Notes: a model not told the origin generated them from the sequence alone. A stretch of 64,000 nt of DNA from Deltaproteobacteria bacterium (GCA_016218825.1 JACRCV010000051.1:62001-126000); one strand, 5' to 3'. Shown: positions 51,735 through 60,884, counted from the stretch's first letter. Translations and numbers: made by a program.

Positions 51735-53162
51735 TCAGCTCCGCTCGCCGGCCACGACACAGAGCACGGGCTCGTGCGCGGTCTCGAACCGGCCGAGGAG
51801 CCGGCGGCTCGTCAGCGACAGGACGCGCACGGTACGGAGGGCGGTCTGCACCAGAAAGAGGTTGTCCTCGGCGTCATCGACGAGGAAGTACGCCACGCTC
51901 GCACCGGCGTCGAAGCCGCCGCTTTGCAGCTGCGAGCCTGGCAGATACTCGGCGACCCGGTGCTCGGGATCCATGGCGACGTAGAGGCGATCGGCGCGCC
52001 GGTCGACGGCGATGGCGCTCATGCCCAGGCCGGCGTAGAGGCTCTCCGACAGCCCCATGCCGGGCACCGAGAGCACCAGGACGTTGGGCGAGGTCTGGTG
52101 GGCCACGTAGAGGCGGGTGCCGTCGCGGCTCAACTGGGCCCGAATCGGCCGGGGGTCGGTCGGGACGGTCAAGACCACCGCCTGGTTGGCGAGGTCGATG
52201 ACCGACAGGCTGTTGCCGAAGGTGTTCACCACGTAGGCGCGCGCGCCGCTCTTGTCGACGACGATCGTCGACGGACGCTCGCCGACCTGCAGCCGCCCGA
52301 CCTCCACGAGCGCCTGCGGATCGACGAAGGCGACGCTGCTCGAGCCGCGGTTCACCACGAGGAGGAGCCGACCGGCGTGGGTCAGCGCCAGCTCGCGAGG
52401 CTCGTCGCCGGTCCGGAGTGGCACGCGCCCGACCTCGGCGCCGCTCACCAGGTCCCGGGCCTCGATGACGTCGGCGCCGCTCGCGGCCACGTAGAGCCGG
52501 CCGGCCTCGGCGTCGACCGAGAGCCCCCAGGGCTCGCGCCCGGTCGGCCAGACGGCGACGGTGCGGCGGGTGTGCTTGTCGAAGACCGTCACGGTGTCGG
52601 ACGTGGGGCTCGAGCAGAAGCCGGCCACCGCCGGCAGGGCCGGGTTGGGCAGGCGGCCGGTGAAGCGCGGCGCAAAGGAGAAGCCGCTGGCGACCGACTC
52701 GGCGACCTTCAGCTCGAGGTACGCCAGGGTCATCTGGCCGCCGGCCACCTGGAACGGCAGCTCGATGGTCGTGGGCGCCTCGGGAAGCAACAGATCGCCG
52801 GTGCCGCCATCGCCGGCGATGGTGGCCCGGGCGACGTCGAGCGCCACACCGACATAGCCGCCCGGCGGCACCCGCCCCCAGGCCCACAAGAGCGGGTCGG
52901 TCATCGAGCCTTCGTTGATCTCCTTGCGCAGCACTTCGAGCGGCACGCGCGTGCCGTCGTCGCGTTCGGCGGCCATGCCCCGCACCGAGAAGGCCAGGTC
53001 CGTCGAGCTCTCGGAAACCGGCTCGAGGTAGAAATAGACGGCGCCTTGATCACCGAGGGGCGGCAGCACTCTGATCGGGGTCAGCCCGGGCATGCACCCC
53101 GCGAGCAAGCACAGGACGGCGCTCACCGCGAACCGGCGTTCGGGGGCAAAGAGGATAGACAT
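51735..53162 (-). CDS. YVTN/YncE-type beta-propeller lipoprotein
   Basis: A 475-residue lipoprotein (lipobox LLAGC). Residues about 25-165 form an N-terminal beta domain (GAVYFYLEPVSESSTDLAFSVRGM; VPPGGYVGVALDVARATI). Residues about 180-475 are YVTN-type propeller blades: TVTVFDKHTRRTVAVWPTG, PWGLSVDAEAGRLYVAASG, RPSTIVVDKSGARAYVVNTFGNSLSVIDL, RAQLSRDGTRLYVAHQTSPNVLVL. Propellers of this kind are frequent partners of cytochrome and porin genes. ATG 53162 is selected by the lipobox; the stop lies 9 bases before the barrel gene. Confidence 0.82.
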   Translation of the reverse strand: MSILFAPERRFAVSAVLCLLAGCMPGLTPIRVLPPLGDQGAVYFYLEPVSESSTDLAFSVRGMAAERDDGTRVPLEVLRKEINEGSMTDPLLWAWGRVPPGGYVGVALDVARATIAGDGGTGDLLLPEAPTTIELPFQVAGGQMTLAYLELKVAESVASGFSFAPRFTGRLPNPALPAVAGFCSSPTSDTVTVFDKHTRRTVAVWPTGREPWGLSVDAEAGRLYVAASGADVIEARDLVSGAEVGRVPLRTGDEPRELALTHAGRLLLVVNRGSSSVAFVDPQALVEVGRLQVGERPSTIVVDKSGARAYVVNTFGNSLSVIDLANQAVVLTVPTDPRPIRAQLSRDGTRLYVAHQTSPNVLVLSVPGMGLSESLYAGLGMSAIAVDRRADRLYVAMDPEHRVAEYLPGSQLQSGGFDAGASVAYFLVDDAEDNLFLVQTALRTVRVLSLTSRRLLGRFETAHEPVLCVVAGERS

Positions 53163-53259
53163 GACGGCAAGATCCCGCACCTGGACCCCGGCCGGCAAGC
53201 GGAAGATCCGCGCCGCGGCGGCGCAATCCGTGGGCCGCAAAGCTCGGCCTTGGGGGCCG

Positions 53260-55185
53260 TCAGTCACGCGGGCTCTCCGGTCGGGCGAGGGCGGCGTCGC
53301 CCAGGTATCTGGCGACGAGCGGCGCGAACCCGGGATGCGCGCGCAGGGGCGCCAGGTCCACGTTGTTGGCGAGCGCCGCGGCGTTCCGGAAACCCATGCC
53401 GAGCGCCGTCTCGAGAAAGGCCAACCCGGCGGCTGGCTCGCCGGCAAGGCCCGCGACCGCGGCCCGATTGATTTCGACCACCGCCGAGTCCGCGCCGCTC
53501 AGGGCCGCCTGGCGATAGCTGTCGCGGGCGAGCTCGAGCCTGCGGGTGCGCAGATAGACGTCGCCCAAGAGCGCGTGCGCCTGGCCCGCGGTGGGCCGGA
53601 GCGCCACGGCGCGCTTGAGCGGCAGCTCGGCGGCGGCGAAGTCATGGGCGGTGCTGTAGGCCAGGCCGAGGTTGTATTGCAGCTCGAAGTAGTCCGGGTT
53701 CAGTCGAACTCCGTCTTCGAGCAGGGCCAAGGCCTCCGGCAGCTCACGACGTTTGATCAGGTAGCCGGCGAGGTTGGCGCGGGCGTCCTTGGCCGTGGGG
53801 TCGTAGGTCACGGCGCGGCGGTAGGCCTCGAGCGCCTCCTCGTCACGACCGACGTCCTGGTAGGAGTGGCCAAGCTGGTACCAGGCGGCGGCCGAGAGCG
53901 GCATCTTCTGGACGGTGTCGGTCCACAGGGTCAGGTCGTTCTCCCAGACCGCGACGCGGGCGCGGCTGGTCGAGGCCATGGCCGCAAAGAGCGTGCCGGC
54001 CGCGACCGCGAGCCCGAAGCCCGCGCTGCGCCGTAGCGGCGTCGTCTGACCGCGGATCTGCAGGGCGGCTGCCGCAACCGCGGCGCCGGCCAGGGCCGCG
54101 GCGCCGAGCATCGGAAAGTAGAGGTAGCGGTCGTTCATGAGGGTAATCAGCGGCACGATTTGGGAGACCGGCAGGAGGCCGATGAAGAACACCGCGTACC
54201 AGAAGAAGAGGGCGCGCGCCCGGCGCCAGAGCAGGACGCCGGCAGCGGCGAGCGCGAGCCACAGGAGGAGCGAGACAGCGACCGCGGCATCGAGGCTCGT
54301 GTGGATGGGCACGAGGTAAAGGACAGACTGAGCGCTCGGCCAGGCGAGGAGGCCCAGGTAGCGCGGCAGGACGGTCAGCATGGTGAGCGCGGTCGCGAGG
54401 GGACCGCCGCCGTGATACGGCACCCGGCCGCCGCCGGTCTCCGGCGCCTGGCCGACGATGCCAACCATCGCAAAGAGCCCCGCGAGCACCACGAACGGCA
54501 GCTTGTCGGCGAGCCAGCGCCATCCCGGCGGCCGCGGGCTCCCGCAGAGGTCGTAAGCGGCCAGGATTACGGGGAAGATCACGGCTACCGACTTGGCGAG
54601 GAGGGCGGCGATGAAGGCCAGGAGGGCGAGAGCGTACCAGGCCCGCCGGCGGCGCGGCGCGGCCTGGCGGTAGCTCAGATAGGCGTGGAAGGCCGCGAGC
54701 GTGAAGAGCATGGCCAACAGGGTCTTGCGCTGCGAGATCCAGGCGACCGACTCCACCTGCACCGGATGCAAGAGGAAGACGAGCATGGCCGCGAACGCCC
54801 AGAGGCGGTTGCCGGTGAGTCGGACCACGAGCCCGCTGAAGAGGAGGCCGCACGCCGCGTGCAGCACGCCGTTCTCCAGGATCATGGGCCCCGGCCGCTC
54901 GCCCCAGAGCGACAAGTCGAGCGCGTAGGACAGGAGGTGCAGGGGCGCGTAGTTGCCGAGGTAGAACTGCGACAGGATCTGGACGAGGTGCTCGACCGTG
55001 AGCGCGTGCAGGAGCGGATCCGTGAGGATATACGGCCCGTCGTCCATGTTGCGCAGGAAGGCGTGGCCGAGCGCCGGGGCGTAGACCAGGAAGGTCAGCC
55101 CGAGCGCGGCGACGGCGAGGCCGACGCCGAGCAGGAGGCCTTGCCGGCTCGGGTCGAAGAACGATGGCGGGCTCAGCGGTCGCAC
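53260..55185 (-). CDS. TMTC-like membrane protein with TPR repeats
   Basis: A 641-residue protein. About ten membrane helices occupy residues 15-395, with the first external loop containing RNMDDGPYILTDPLL (acidic pair typical of GT-C glycosyltransferases) and WISQRKTLLAMLFTLAAFHAYLSYR and LLAKSVAVIFPVILAAYDL, as in TMTC-type O-mannosyltransferases. Residues about 415-640 are TPR repeats (AWYQLGHSYQDVGRDEEALEAYRRAV, ARANLAGYLIKRRELPEALALLEDG, AHALLGDVYLRTRRLELARDSYRQA). Could glycosylate exported proteins, perhaps cytochromes. GTG 55185 is the likely start; TTG 55239 lies before a terminator hairpin and is unlikely. Confidence 0.75.
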   Translation of the reverse strand: MRPLSPPSFFDPSRQGLLLGVGLAVAALGLTFLVYAPALGHAFLRNMDDGPYILTDPLLHALTVEHLVQILSQFYLGNYAPLHLLSYALDLSLWGERPGPMILENGVLHAACGLLFSGLVVRLTGNRLWAFAAMLVFLLHPVQVESVAWISQRKTLLAMLFTLAAFHAYLSYRQAAPRRRRAWYALALLAFIAALLAKSVAVIFPVILAAYDLCGSPRPPGWRWLADKLPFVVLAGLFAMVGIVGQAPETGGGRVPYHGGGPLATALTMLTVLPRYLGLLAWPSAQSVLYLVPIHTSLDAAVAVSLLLWLALAAAGVLLWRRARALFFWYAVFFIGLLPVSQIVPLITLMNDRYLYFPMLGAAALAGAAVAAAALQIRGQTTPLRRSAGFGLAVAAGTLFAAMASTSRARVAVWENDLTLWTDTVQKMPLSAAAWYQLGHSYQDVGRDEEALEAYRRAVTYDPTAKDARANLAGYLIKRRELPEALALLEDGVRLNPDYFELQYNLGLAYSTAHDFAAAELPLKRAVALRPTAGQAHALLGDVYLRTRRLELARDSYRQAALSGADSAVVEINRAAVAGLAGEPAAGLAFLETALGMGFRNAAALANNVDLAPLRAHPGFAPLVARYLGDAALARPESPRD

Positions 55186-55201
55186 CGCGAAGAGAAGACA
55201 C

Positions 55202-55235
55202 GATGGGCCGGGGCACGACGGTACCCCGGCCCATC
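55202..55235 (-). terminator. Rho-independent terminator of the omcS-like operon
   Basis: A perfect 12-bp stem GATGGGCCGGGG / CCCCGGCCCATC with a 10-base loop, followed on the leftward strand by a pyrimidine-rich TGTCTTCTCTT. It lies 16 bases after the cysteine-rich lipoprotein gene and just before the next leftward gene. Confidence 0.75.
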
Positions 55236-55250
55236 TCAATCAGCTCGAGA

Positions 55251-58200
55251 TCAGTAGCAGAGTCTGGTGTCGAAGCTGCAATACGGCATGCACTGCAGCG
55301 TGCCAGCCGTGAAGGTGCTGGAGCCGCTGTAGTTCACGCACGTCTTGTTGTTGATACCCGAGTTCGCCGTGGCGGCCAGGTTGCCGTCGCAGCTCTGGAG
55401 GCCGGTGCAGACGCCCGGGGCGCCGCCGCAGTCGGCGGTCGCGAGGCACGACGATCCGAGGATCGCAGCGCCGTTCACCGCGGTGCACACGCCGCGGATG
55501 TTGCCGTCGCCGCAGCAGGCGCTCGTGTTGTACGCCTGGTTGAGACACATCAGAGTCCCACCCAGGTAGCCCAAGGTCTGGCAGTTCTGGGTGAGCGGCA
55601 CCGCCAGCGAGGTGCTGATGGTCGACAGGTCCGTGCCGTCGCAGGTCTCGGGATACTGCCGGACGTTGTCGCCGGCGGTCGCCAGGCCGTTGGTCGTGCA
55701 CTGGCTGTAGTCATAATCCGTGCAGTCGGGCTTGCAGCGCAGCTGACCGGTGCCGCGGCCGAGGCCGTAGCAGGTCGCGCCGTTCAGCAGGCCGAGACGG
55801 AACTGCAAGGTGCAGGTGCCGCCGTTGGCACACGGAGCGCCGCCGATGACGCACGCCGCGCCCGTGGTCGCGCCGTCGTTCACGCAGGTGGCCGCGCCCT
55901 TGGTGTACAGCGAGCCGTCGCACACTTCGCCGGGGGACAAGAGGCCGTCACCGCAGGTGCGGCAGCTGTCCACGTCGAACACGCAGTTCTCGTGGCAGGC
56001 GAGCGCGCCGGTGGCCGCGTTCGTGATCGTGCAGATGCCGACGCCGCCGAGGACGTCCCGGCAGTCCTCGTCGGTGTAGCAGAACTCACCGAGCTTGCTG
56101 CCGGTCGTGCACGAGCCGCTCGGCTCGAACCCGATCGACTCGCAGGTCGCGAGGTTCGTATCCAGGACCTCGACGCGGCAGGTGCTGTTCGGGCACTCGC
56201 CGTCCAGCGTGCAGGGCATGCCCTCGCGCTCGCCGCCGGCGCAGATGCCCGCGAGGTGATCGCACTGCTCGTCGCCCTGGGCCACGCCGTCGCCGCACTT
56301 CTCGCCGGCGGTGACACCCCAGCAACCGGCGAAGTCCCAGCGACACAGCGCGTTGTTGCAGGCGAGGACGCCCGGCGCCGTGAACCCGAAAGCGGTGCAG
56401 TCGGTGCCCACGGGCACGCCGCCGTCGCACTCCTCGGGCGCGGTCACGAGCCCGTCGCCGCAGAAGGTGGCGTTCGAGCAGGCCGAGGTGTCGTAGAGGC
56501 AGGTGTTGGTGCAGCTCAGGGTGCCGTTCTGGAAGCCCAGGAACTGACAGCCGTTGCCCGCGGTCACGGCCGCGCAGGAGCCCACCGCGCCGCCGCAGTC
56601 GACGTCGGCGGCGCAGACGCCGCCGATGTTGATCGTGGCGGTCGCAGGGTCGCACCGGGTGTCGAAGTTGCTGCCGTCGCACTGCTCGGGCCACACCACG
56701 TTGCCGACCGTGCTGCCGCGCACGACGACGCCGTCGCCACAGACCGGCGCGAAGGCCACGTCTACCGAGCGGTTGCCGGTCAGCTGGACCACGCACTGGC
56801 CGCTGCCGCTGCAGGCGCCGCCGAAGCCGCCGAACAGGTTGTCGTCAGCCGAGACCGGCTGCAGGGTCACCACGGTGCCGCGGGCTGCCTGGATGGCGCA
56901 GGTCGTCCAGCCGGGGCCGGCGATGGTGTCGCAGTCCCAGGGGCCGCCGGTGCCGGTCGCGGTGATGTTGCCGGCGCCATTCGGGTTGCCGATCTTGGTG
57001 ATGGTGACGGTGTAGTTCGACGGCTCGAACTGCGCGTAGCAGGTCCGGGCGCGGGCTTCCGGCTGATTCGCGCTGGACGCGAAGAAGCCGACCGTGGTCG
57101 TGAGCGCCGTGCCGCTGCAATCCGTGAGGCGGCAGGTGCCGGTACCGGCGCTGTTGCCCTTGCAGTCGGCGTCCTTGACGCAGTAGGCCCCGACCTTGAG
57201 CGTGCAGCTGCCGGCGCCGCAGGTGCTCGCCGAGCAGTAACCCGGGACGGCGCTGCCGTTGTTGACCGCGCAGGTCGGCGTGCCGGCGCCGGTGCAGTCG
57301 GCGTTCACGCGGCAGAACGCGCCGGTGTTGGCGGTCGCGCCGGTGCCGCCGTAGCAGTAGCCCGTGGGAGTGAACATGCAGTAGGCCGTGCCGGTCGTGA
57401 TGACGCATTCGCTGTCCGCGGTGCAGGGAGCGCCGAGGTTGCAGGTACCGGTCGGCTGCGCCGTGCAGGTGTACGCGGCGGTGGTCACCGGCGCGCAGTT
57501 GCCGGCGATGCTCGCCGACCACTTCACGAACGCCGAGCCCGCGTCCGGTGCCGCGGTGAGCGTGATGTCGCCGACGGCCACCGCGTTGTCCCAGGCAACG
57601 CGGCAGTCAGCGCCGCAAGTGATGGGGCTCGTGGCCGGCAGGACCGACGTCACCGTGCCCGAGCCGTTGCCGACCTTCTGCACGGTCAAGAACGCCGCCT
57701 TGACGAAGGTCGTCGGGTCGATGTCGATCGGATACGAGAGCAACATCGCGCCCTGCGTGACCAGGCGCAGGGTCTGCACCGAGTCATTGCCGGTCGCAAA
57801 CAGCTCGAAATGGGCGGCGTCCGCCGAGACCTCGAGGCCTGCCACGTCGTAGATCACCGGCGCCGGCATGGCGTACTGCACCACACCGCTTTCGTCGTAG
57901 ACCGCCAGCGAGCCGTCGCGCTCCAGCTTGGCCGTGAGCCCACGGTCGAGCGTCAGCTCCCAGTTGAGCTCGATCTCGTCGACTTGCGGCTCGAAGACCT
58001 TGATGTGCTCCTTGATGCCGAACTCGACCGCCGCCAGCACGATCGCGCCCCGGCCGTCGGGAGCGGTGTAGGTGACGCTGCCGCTCTCTTGCACCGCCGG
58101 ACCCCAGCTGTTGATGTCCAACGAGCCCGCGAGCGGACGGATGCCGATGCCGAGCGTCCCTTCACCCCGATTGATGGAGTAGCCGGCGTAGTCGGCGTTC

Positions 58201-58355
58201 AGCTGCGCGGTGTAGTTCCCGCCGCCACTGTAGTCGAGCCCCGGCTCGGTGCCGGGCCCCTTGGTGCCGCTCACGCCACACGCCGCGGCCAGCAGGCCGA
58301 CAGCGATGGCACTCAAGAGTGCCTGGTTTCTAAATGCCTTCTTCGTATTTCGCAT
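55251..58355 (-). CDS. Cysteine-rich lipoprotein co-transcribed with the OmcS-like cytochrome
   Basis: A 1034-residue lipoprotein (lipobox LAAAC). Residues about 30-250 form a beta-rich N-terminal domain without cysteines (YTAQLNADYAGYSINRGEG; LDINSWGPAVQESGSVTYT). Two or more Ig/bacterial-repeat-like strand sets follow (VQKVGNGSGTVTS; VTITKIGNPNGAGNITATG), interleaved with cysteine-rich blocks (CTADSECVITTGTAYC), and the last 450 residues carry DUF4215-like CGDGxxxxxEECDGG units. It may bind or anchor the filament at the cell surface. ATG 58355 has GGAGAG upstream. No haem motif. Confidence 0.85.
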   Translation of the reverse strand: MRNTKKAFRNQALLSAIAVGLLAAACGVSGTKGPGTEPGLDYSGGGNYTAQLNADYAGYSINRGEGTLGIGIRPLAGSLDINSWGPAVQESGSVTYTAPDGRGAIVLAAVEFGIKEHIKVFEPQVDEIELNWELTLDRGLTAKLERDGSLAVYDESGVVQYAMPAPVIYDVAGLEVSADAAHFELFATGNDSVQTLRLVTQGAMLLSYPIDIDPTTFVKAAFLTVQKVGNGSGTVTSVLPATSPITCGADCRVAWDNAVAVGDITLTAAPDAGSAFVKWSASIAGNCAPVTTAAYTCTAQPTGTCNLGAPCTADSECVITTGTAYCMFTPTGYCYGGTGATANTGAFCRVNADCTGAGTPTCAVNNGSAVPGYCSASTCGAGSCTLKVGAYCVKDADCKGNSAGTGTCRLTDCSGTALTTTVGFFASSANQPEARARTCYAQFEPSNYTVTITKIGNPNGAGNITATGTGGPWDCDTIAGPGWTTCAIQAARGTVVTLQPVSADDNLFGGFGGACSGSGQCVVQLTGNRSVDVAFAPVCGDGVVVRGSTVGNVVWPEQCDGSNFDTRCDPATATINIGGVCAADVDCGGAVGSCAAVTAGNGCQFLGFQNGTLSCTNTCLYDTSACSNATFCGDGLVTAPEECDGGVPVGTDCTAFGFTAPGVLACNNALCRWDFAGCWGVTAGEKCGDGVAQGDEQCDHLAGICAGGEREGMPCTLDGECPNSTCRVEVLDTNLATCESIGFEPSGSCTTGSKLGEFCYTDEDCRDVLGGVGICTITNAATGALACHENCVFDVDSCRTCGDGLLSPGEVCDGSLYTKGAATCVNDGATTGAACVIGGAPCANGGTCTLQFRLGLLNGATCYGLGRGTGQLRCKPDCTDYDYSQCTTNGLATAGDNVRQYPETCDGTDLSTISTSLAVPLTQNCQTLGYLGGTLMCLNQAYNTSACCGDGNIRGVCTAVNGAAILGSSCLATADCGGAPGVCTGLQSCDGNLAATANSGINNKTCVNYSGSSTFTAGTLQCMPYCSFDTRLCY

Positions 58356-58405
58356 GACATCTCTCCGATGGTTGATTCCGAAAGTTCGTGAATACATCCA
58401 GCGCC

Positions 58406-59794
58406 TCAATCCTTCGCGTGACATTTGTTGCACAGGTTGCGCTGATAGGGCGCGAACGTAGTCACCGGCCGGTCGTTCACTGCCGCTGCGAGCTCGGCAG
58501 TGGTACGGCCCTGCGCCTGGCCCTGCTGCGACGAGTTCGACGCGTCGGCCCAGGCGACGTTGCCGTTGGCATCGGCCACGGTCAGGAACTCGTTCTCCTG
58601 GTTCCAGCGCGTCATGGCGTCGTTGCCGGACGCGTGGGCGCGGTGGCAAGAGAGGCACATGACGTTGGCCGAGGGGCTGACCGAGAGGTAGCTGTTGCCG
58701 GTGAGGCCGGCGGCGTTGGTCGCATGGGCGTTCAGCGTGGCCTTGTTGGCGACTGACGCCGTGAGACCTTCCTCGAACGGCACCAGCGAGCTGTAGGCCG
58801 TGGCCTCGCTGCCCGTCAGGTTGCCCGACTTGACGTACGCGTTGTAGATGTCGGCCTCGCCGTAGGTGGACAACAGGGCGTTGGTGCCCGCGGGGTGAAT
58901 CAAGGCGCCGGGCGCCGGGGTGCCGACGTTGGCGTGGATGTTGTAATGGCAGTTGCCGCACCACTCCGACATGCCGCTGCCGTAGGCCACGCGCACCTGG
59001 TTGGTGGCTTCCGACTGGTTGTAAGTGGAGGGGGCGATGGCGAACGGCGGCTTGGCGTTGAAGGCGACGCTGTTGCCGGTGGGCCCCAGTGACTTCGGGA
59101 CATAGCCCACGCCACCCAGGATGCGATAGACGCCGACGGCGCCCCACGCGGTCGGCGCGTTGGTCGTGCCGTTGTACGAGCCGGCCGCCTTGATCGGCAG
59201 GGTGCGCTCGATCAGGTTGAAGTCCACGTCATAGCGGTACTTCGGGTGCGGGTCGTGGCAGCTGATGCAGGAGAGGTTGGCCGCCGGATACTGGCCGCCC
59301 GGAGCCTGTGTGAGCTCGGTGTCCGCCATGTAGCCGTAGTCAGCGGCGACGATGTTGTGGCCGTGCCGCTCGCCTTCGCTCGCGAAGTTCGAGTTGCGGT
59401 TGACCCAGGTGTAGTCCTTCTTGAGCCAGCCGAAGTCGCCGCCCGGAGTCCGCTGCTTGGGCGGAATGCCGGCCGGCATCTCGGCGTCGGGGGTCGAGAC
59501 GTGGTAGCTCGAGGGACCGGTGTCGCCCTCGTGCTGGTGGCAGTTCAAGCACGTCGAGCTGGCGTCCGAGCCCTGCAACAACCAGGTGTTGACGCCCTCG
59601 ATTTGGTCGCTGCCGATGGCGGTGCCCATGCGATACTTGGGCCCCATCCAGTTGCCGTCCTTGCTGTTGTGCATGGTGTGGCAACCTTCGCACTCGGCGA
59701 CGCCGCCGCTGTGGAAAGCCCAGGCGCTTCCGCTCAGGCCTAGCGTCAGCGCTGCTGACGCCATGACAATGAGTCTTCTCGCTACCAGATTCAT
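58406..59794 (-). CDS. omcS: OmcS-like hexahaem cytochrome (nanowire subunit)
   Basis: A 462-residue cytochrome with signal peptide cleaved at SAWA|FHSGG and six CXXCH motifs (CEGCH at 35-39, CLNCH, CISCH, CGNCH, CLSCH, CNKCH). It follows Geobacter OmcS, which polymerises into conductive filaments, along its whole length: FHSGGVAECEGCHTMHNS; CLNCHQHEGDTGPSSYH; TPGGDFGWLKK; YRILGGVGYVPKSL; APSTYNQSEATNQVRVAYG; CLSCHRAHASG; FAPYQRNLCNKCHAKD at the C-terminus. Length is slightly greater than OmcS (about 430). AGGAG precedes ATG 59794. It lies 29 bases after an NHL gene. Confidence 0.94.
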   Translation of the reverse strand: MNLVARRLIVMASAALTLGLSGSAWAFHSGGVAECEGCHTMHNSKDGNWMGPKYRMGTAIGSDQIEGVNTWLLQGSDASSTCLNCHQHEGDTGPSSYHVSTPDAEMPAGIPPKQRTPGGDFGWLKKDYTWVNRNSNFASEGERHGHNIVAADYGYMADTELTQAPGGQYPAANLSCISCHDPHPKYRYDVDFNLIERTLPIKAAGSYNGTTNAPTAWGAVGVYRILGGVGYVPKSLGPTGNSVAFNAKPPFAIAPSTYNQSEATNQVRVAYGSGMSEWCGNCHYNIHANVGTPAPGALIHPAGTNALLSTYGEADIYNAYVKSGNLTGSEATAYSSLVPFEEGLTASVANKATLNAHATNAAGLTGNSYLSVSPSANVMCLSCHRAHASGNDAMTRWNQENEFLTVADANGNVAWADASNSSQQGQAQGRTTAELAAAVNDRPVTTFAPYQRNLCNKCHAKD

Positions 59795-59823
59795 TCTAAA
59801 CTCCTGTTGGTGACTACTGCCGG

Positions 59824-60801
59824 TTACACTCCCAAATGGTTGACGATCCGAAACACACTCACTCCTCGCTTGGCCCCCTGTGCGACAAAGACGACCCCGT
59901 CGCCGACGGCGATGGCGCGCGGGCCGATGAGATGACCGGGCGCAAAGCCGCGACCGCCCAGCTCGCCGCGAAACTTGAGGTCGGGCCCGAACACCATGAC
60001 CACGGCGCGCAGGACGTCGGTGACGTAGATGCTGCCGGCGTCGTCCCGAACGATGCCGCCGGCGACGTTGAAGCGCCCGGGGCGGCTGCCCTTCTGGCCG
60101 AAGCTCTTCACCTCACCCGCGGGCGAAACGATGAACGCGGCGTACAAGGTGGGGACGGTGAACAGGATGTTGCCGTCCTTGTCGACGCTCAAGCTGCCGA
60201 TGCCGTGGTCCCGGAGCTCCTCATCGGTGAGCTTGAGGCTCGAAGAGAGGTCGACCGTGGACTCGTAGGCGCCGGTCTTCGAGAAGACGCGCACCTTCTT
60301 AGTGCCGGTGTTGGCGAGATAGAGCCGATCCCGGGCGACGAACACCGCGGAGGCGTCGGGGCCCTTCGCAGATCCCGCGGGGACGCCGGTGAGGATGATG
60401 GAGCCGACGAGCTCGCCGCGGTAGTTCAGGCGCAAGAGGTCCAGGGGCTCGCCCGGCTTGCTCACCAGGACGGCATAATCGCCCTCGGCGTTGAGGACCG
60501 CGAGGCTCTGGATCCAACCGAGGCGCGCTTCGTCGCCGAAGGCCCCGACCTTCATGCCGGCGGCCGTGAATGCCAGGACCCCCCCTGCCGAGGCGTCGAT
60601 GACCAGGAGCTCGCCGGCCGACCGATCGTAGACGAGCGCGCTGGGGCTGATCTCGACGTCACCGTCGAAGCTGGCGATATTATGGAGGTACTCGCCGCTC
60701 GCGGAGACGCCGGGCGCCGCCGTGGCGATGATCCCCGCCATAGTAGTCAAATGTAGGTACAACATCGTCGCGGCCGTCGTATGCATTATTCGTACCGCCA
60801 C
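59824..60801 (-). CDS. NHL-repeat beta-propeller protein (exported)
   Basis: A 325-residue exported protein with an N-terminal hydrophobic segment (TMLYLHLTTMAGIIATAAPG) and NHL/six-bladed propeller repeats: SALVYDRSAGELLVIDASAGGVLAF, DASAVFVARDRLYLANTGTKKVRVF, IGSLSVDKDGNILFTVPTLY, GGIVRDDAGSIYVTDVLRAVVMVFG, GPRAIAVGDGVVFVAQG. First gene of the operon with the OmcS-like cytochrome; an NHL protein also neighbours omcS in Geobacter. ATG 60801 or the next ATG at 60786 is the start. Confidence 0.85.
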   Translation of the reverse strand: MAVRIMHTTAATMLYLHLTTMAGIIATAAPGVSASGEYLHNIASFDGDVEISPSALVYDRSAGELLVIDASAGGVLAFTAAGMKVGAFGDEARLGWIQSLAVLNAEGDYAVLVSKPGEPLDLLRLNYRGELVGSIILTGVPAGSAKGPDASAVFVARDRLYLANTGTKKVRVFSKTGAYESTVDLSSSLKLTDEELRDHGIGSLSVDKDGNILFTVPTLYAAFIVSPAGEVKSFGQKGSRPGRFNVAGGIVRDDAGSIYVTDVLRAVVMVFGPDLKFRGELGGRGFAPGHLIGPRAIAVGDGVVFVAQGAKRGVSVFRIVNHLGV

Positions 60802-60884
60802 GTACTGGATCGTTATCCTTGGCTTTAGTGACAGATTGCAGGCAGATCGGCGATCCAGCCGCAGGCTCGGGCGCAGACGATGTT

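Noticed and set aside
55164-58391. A 1075-codon plus-strand open frame opposite the cysteine-rich lipoprotein
   Set aside because: Same type of antisense reflection in GC-rich DNA; repetitive Ala/Val/Arg/Gly composition with no recognisable domain.
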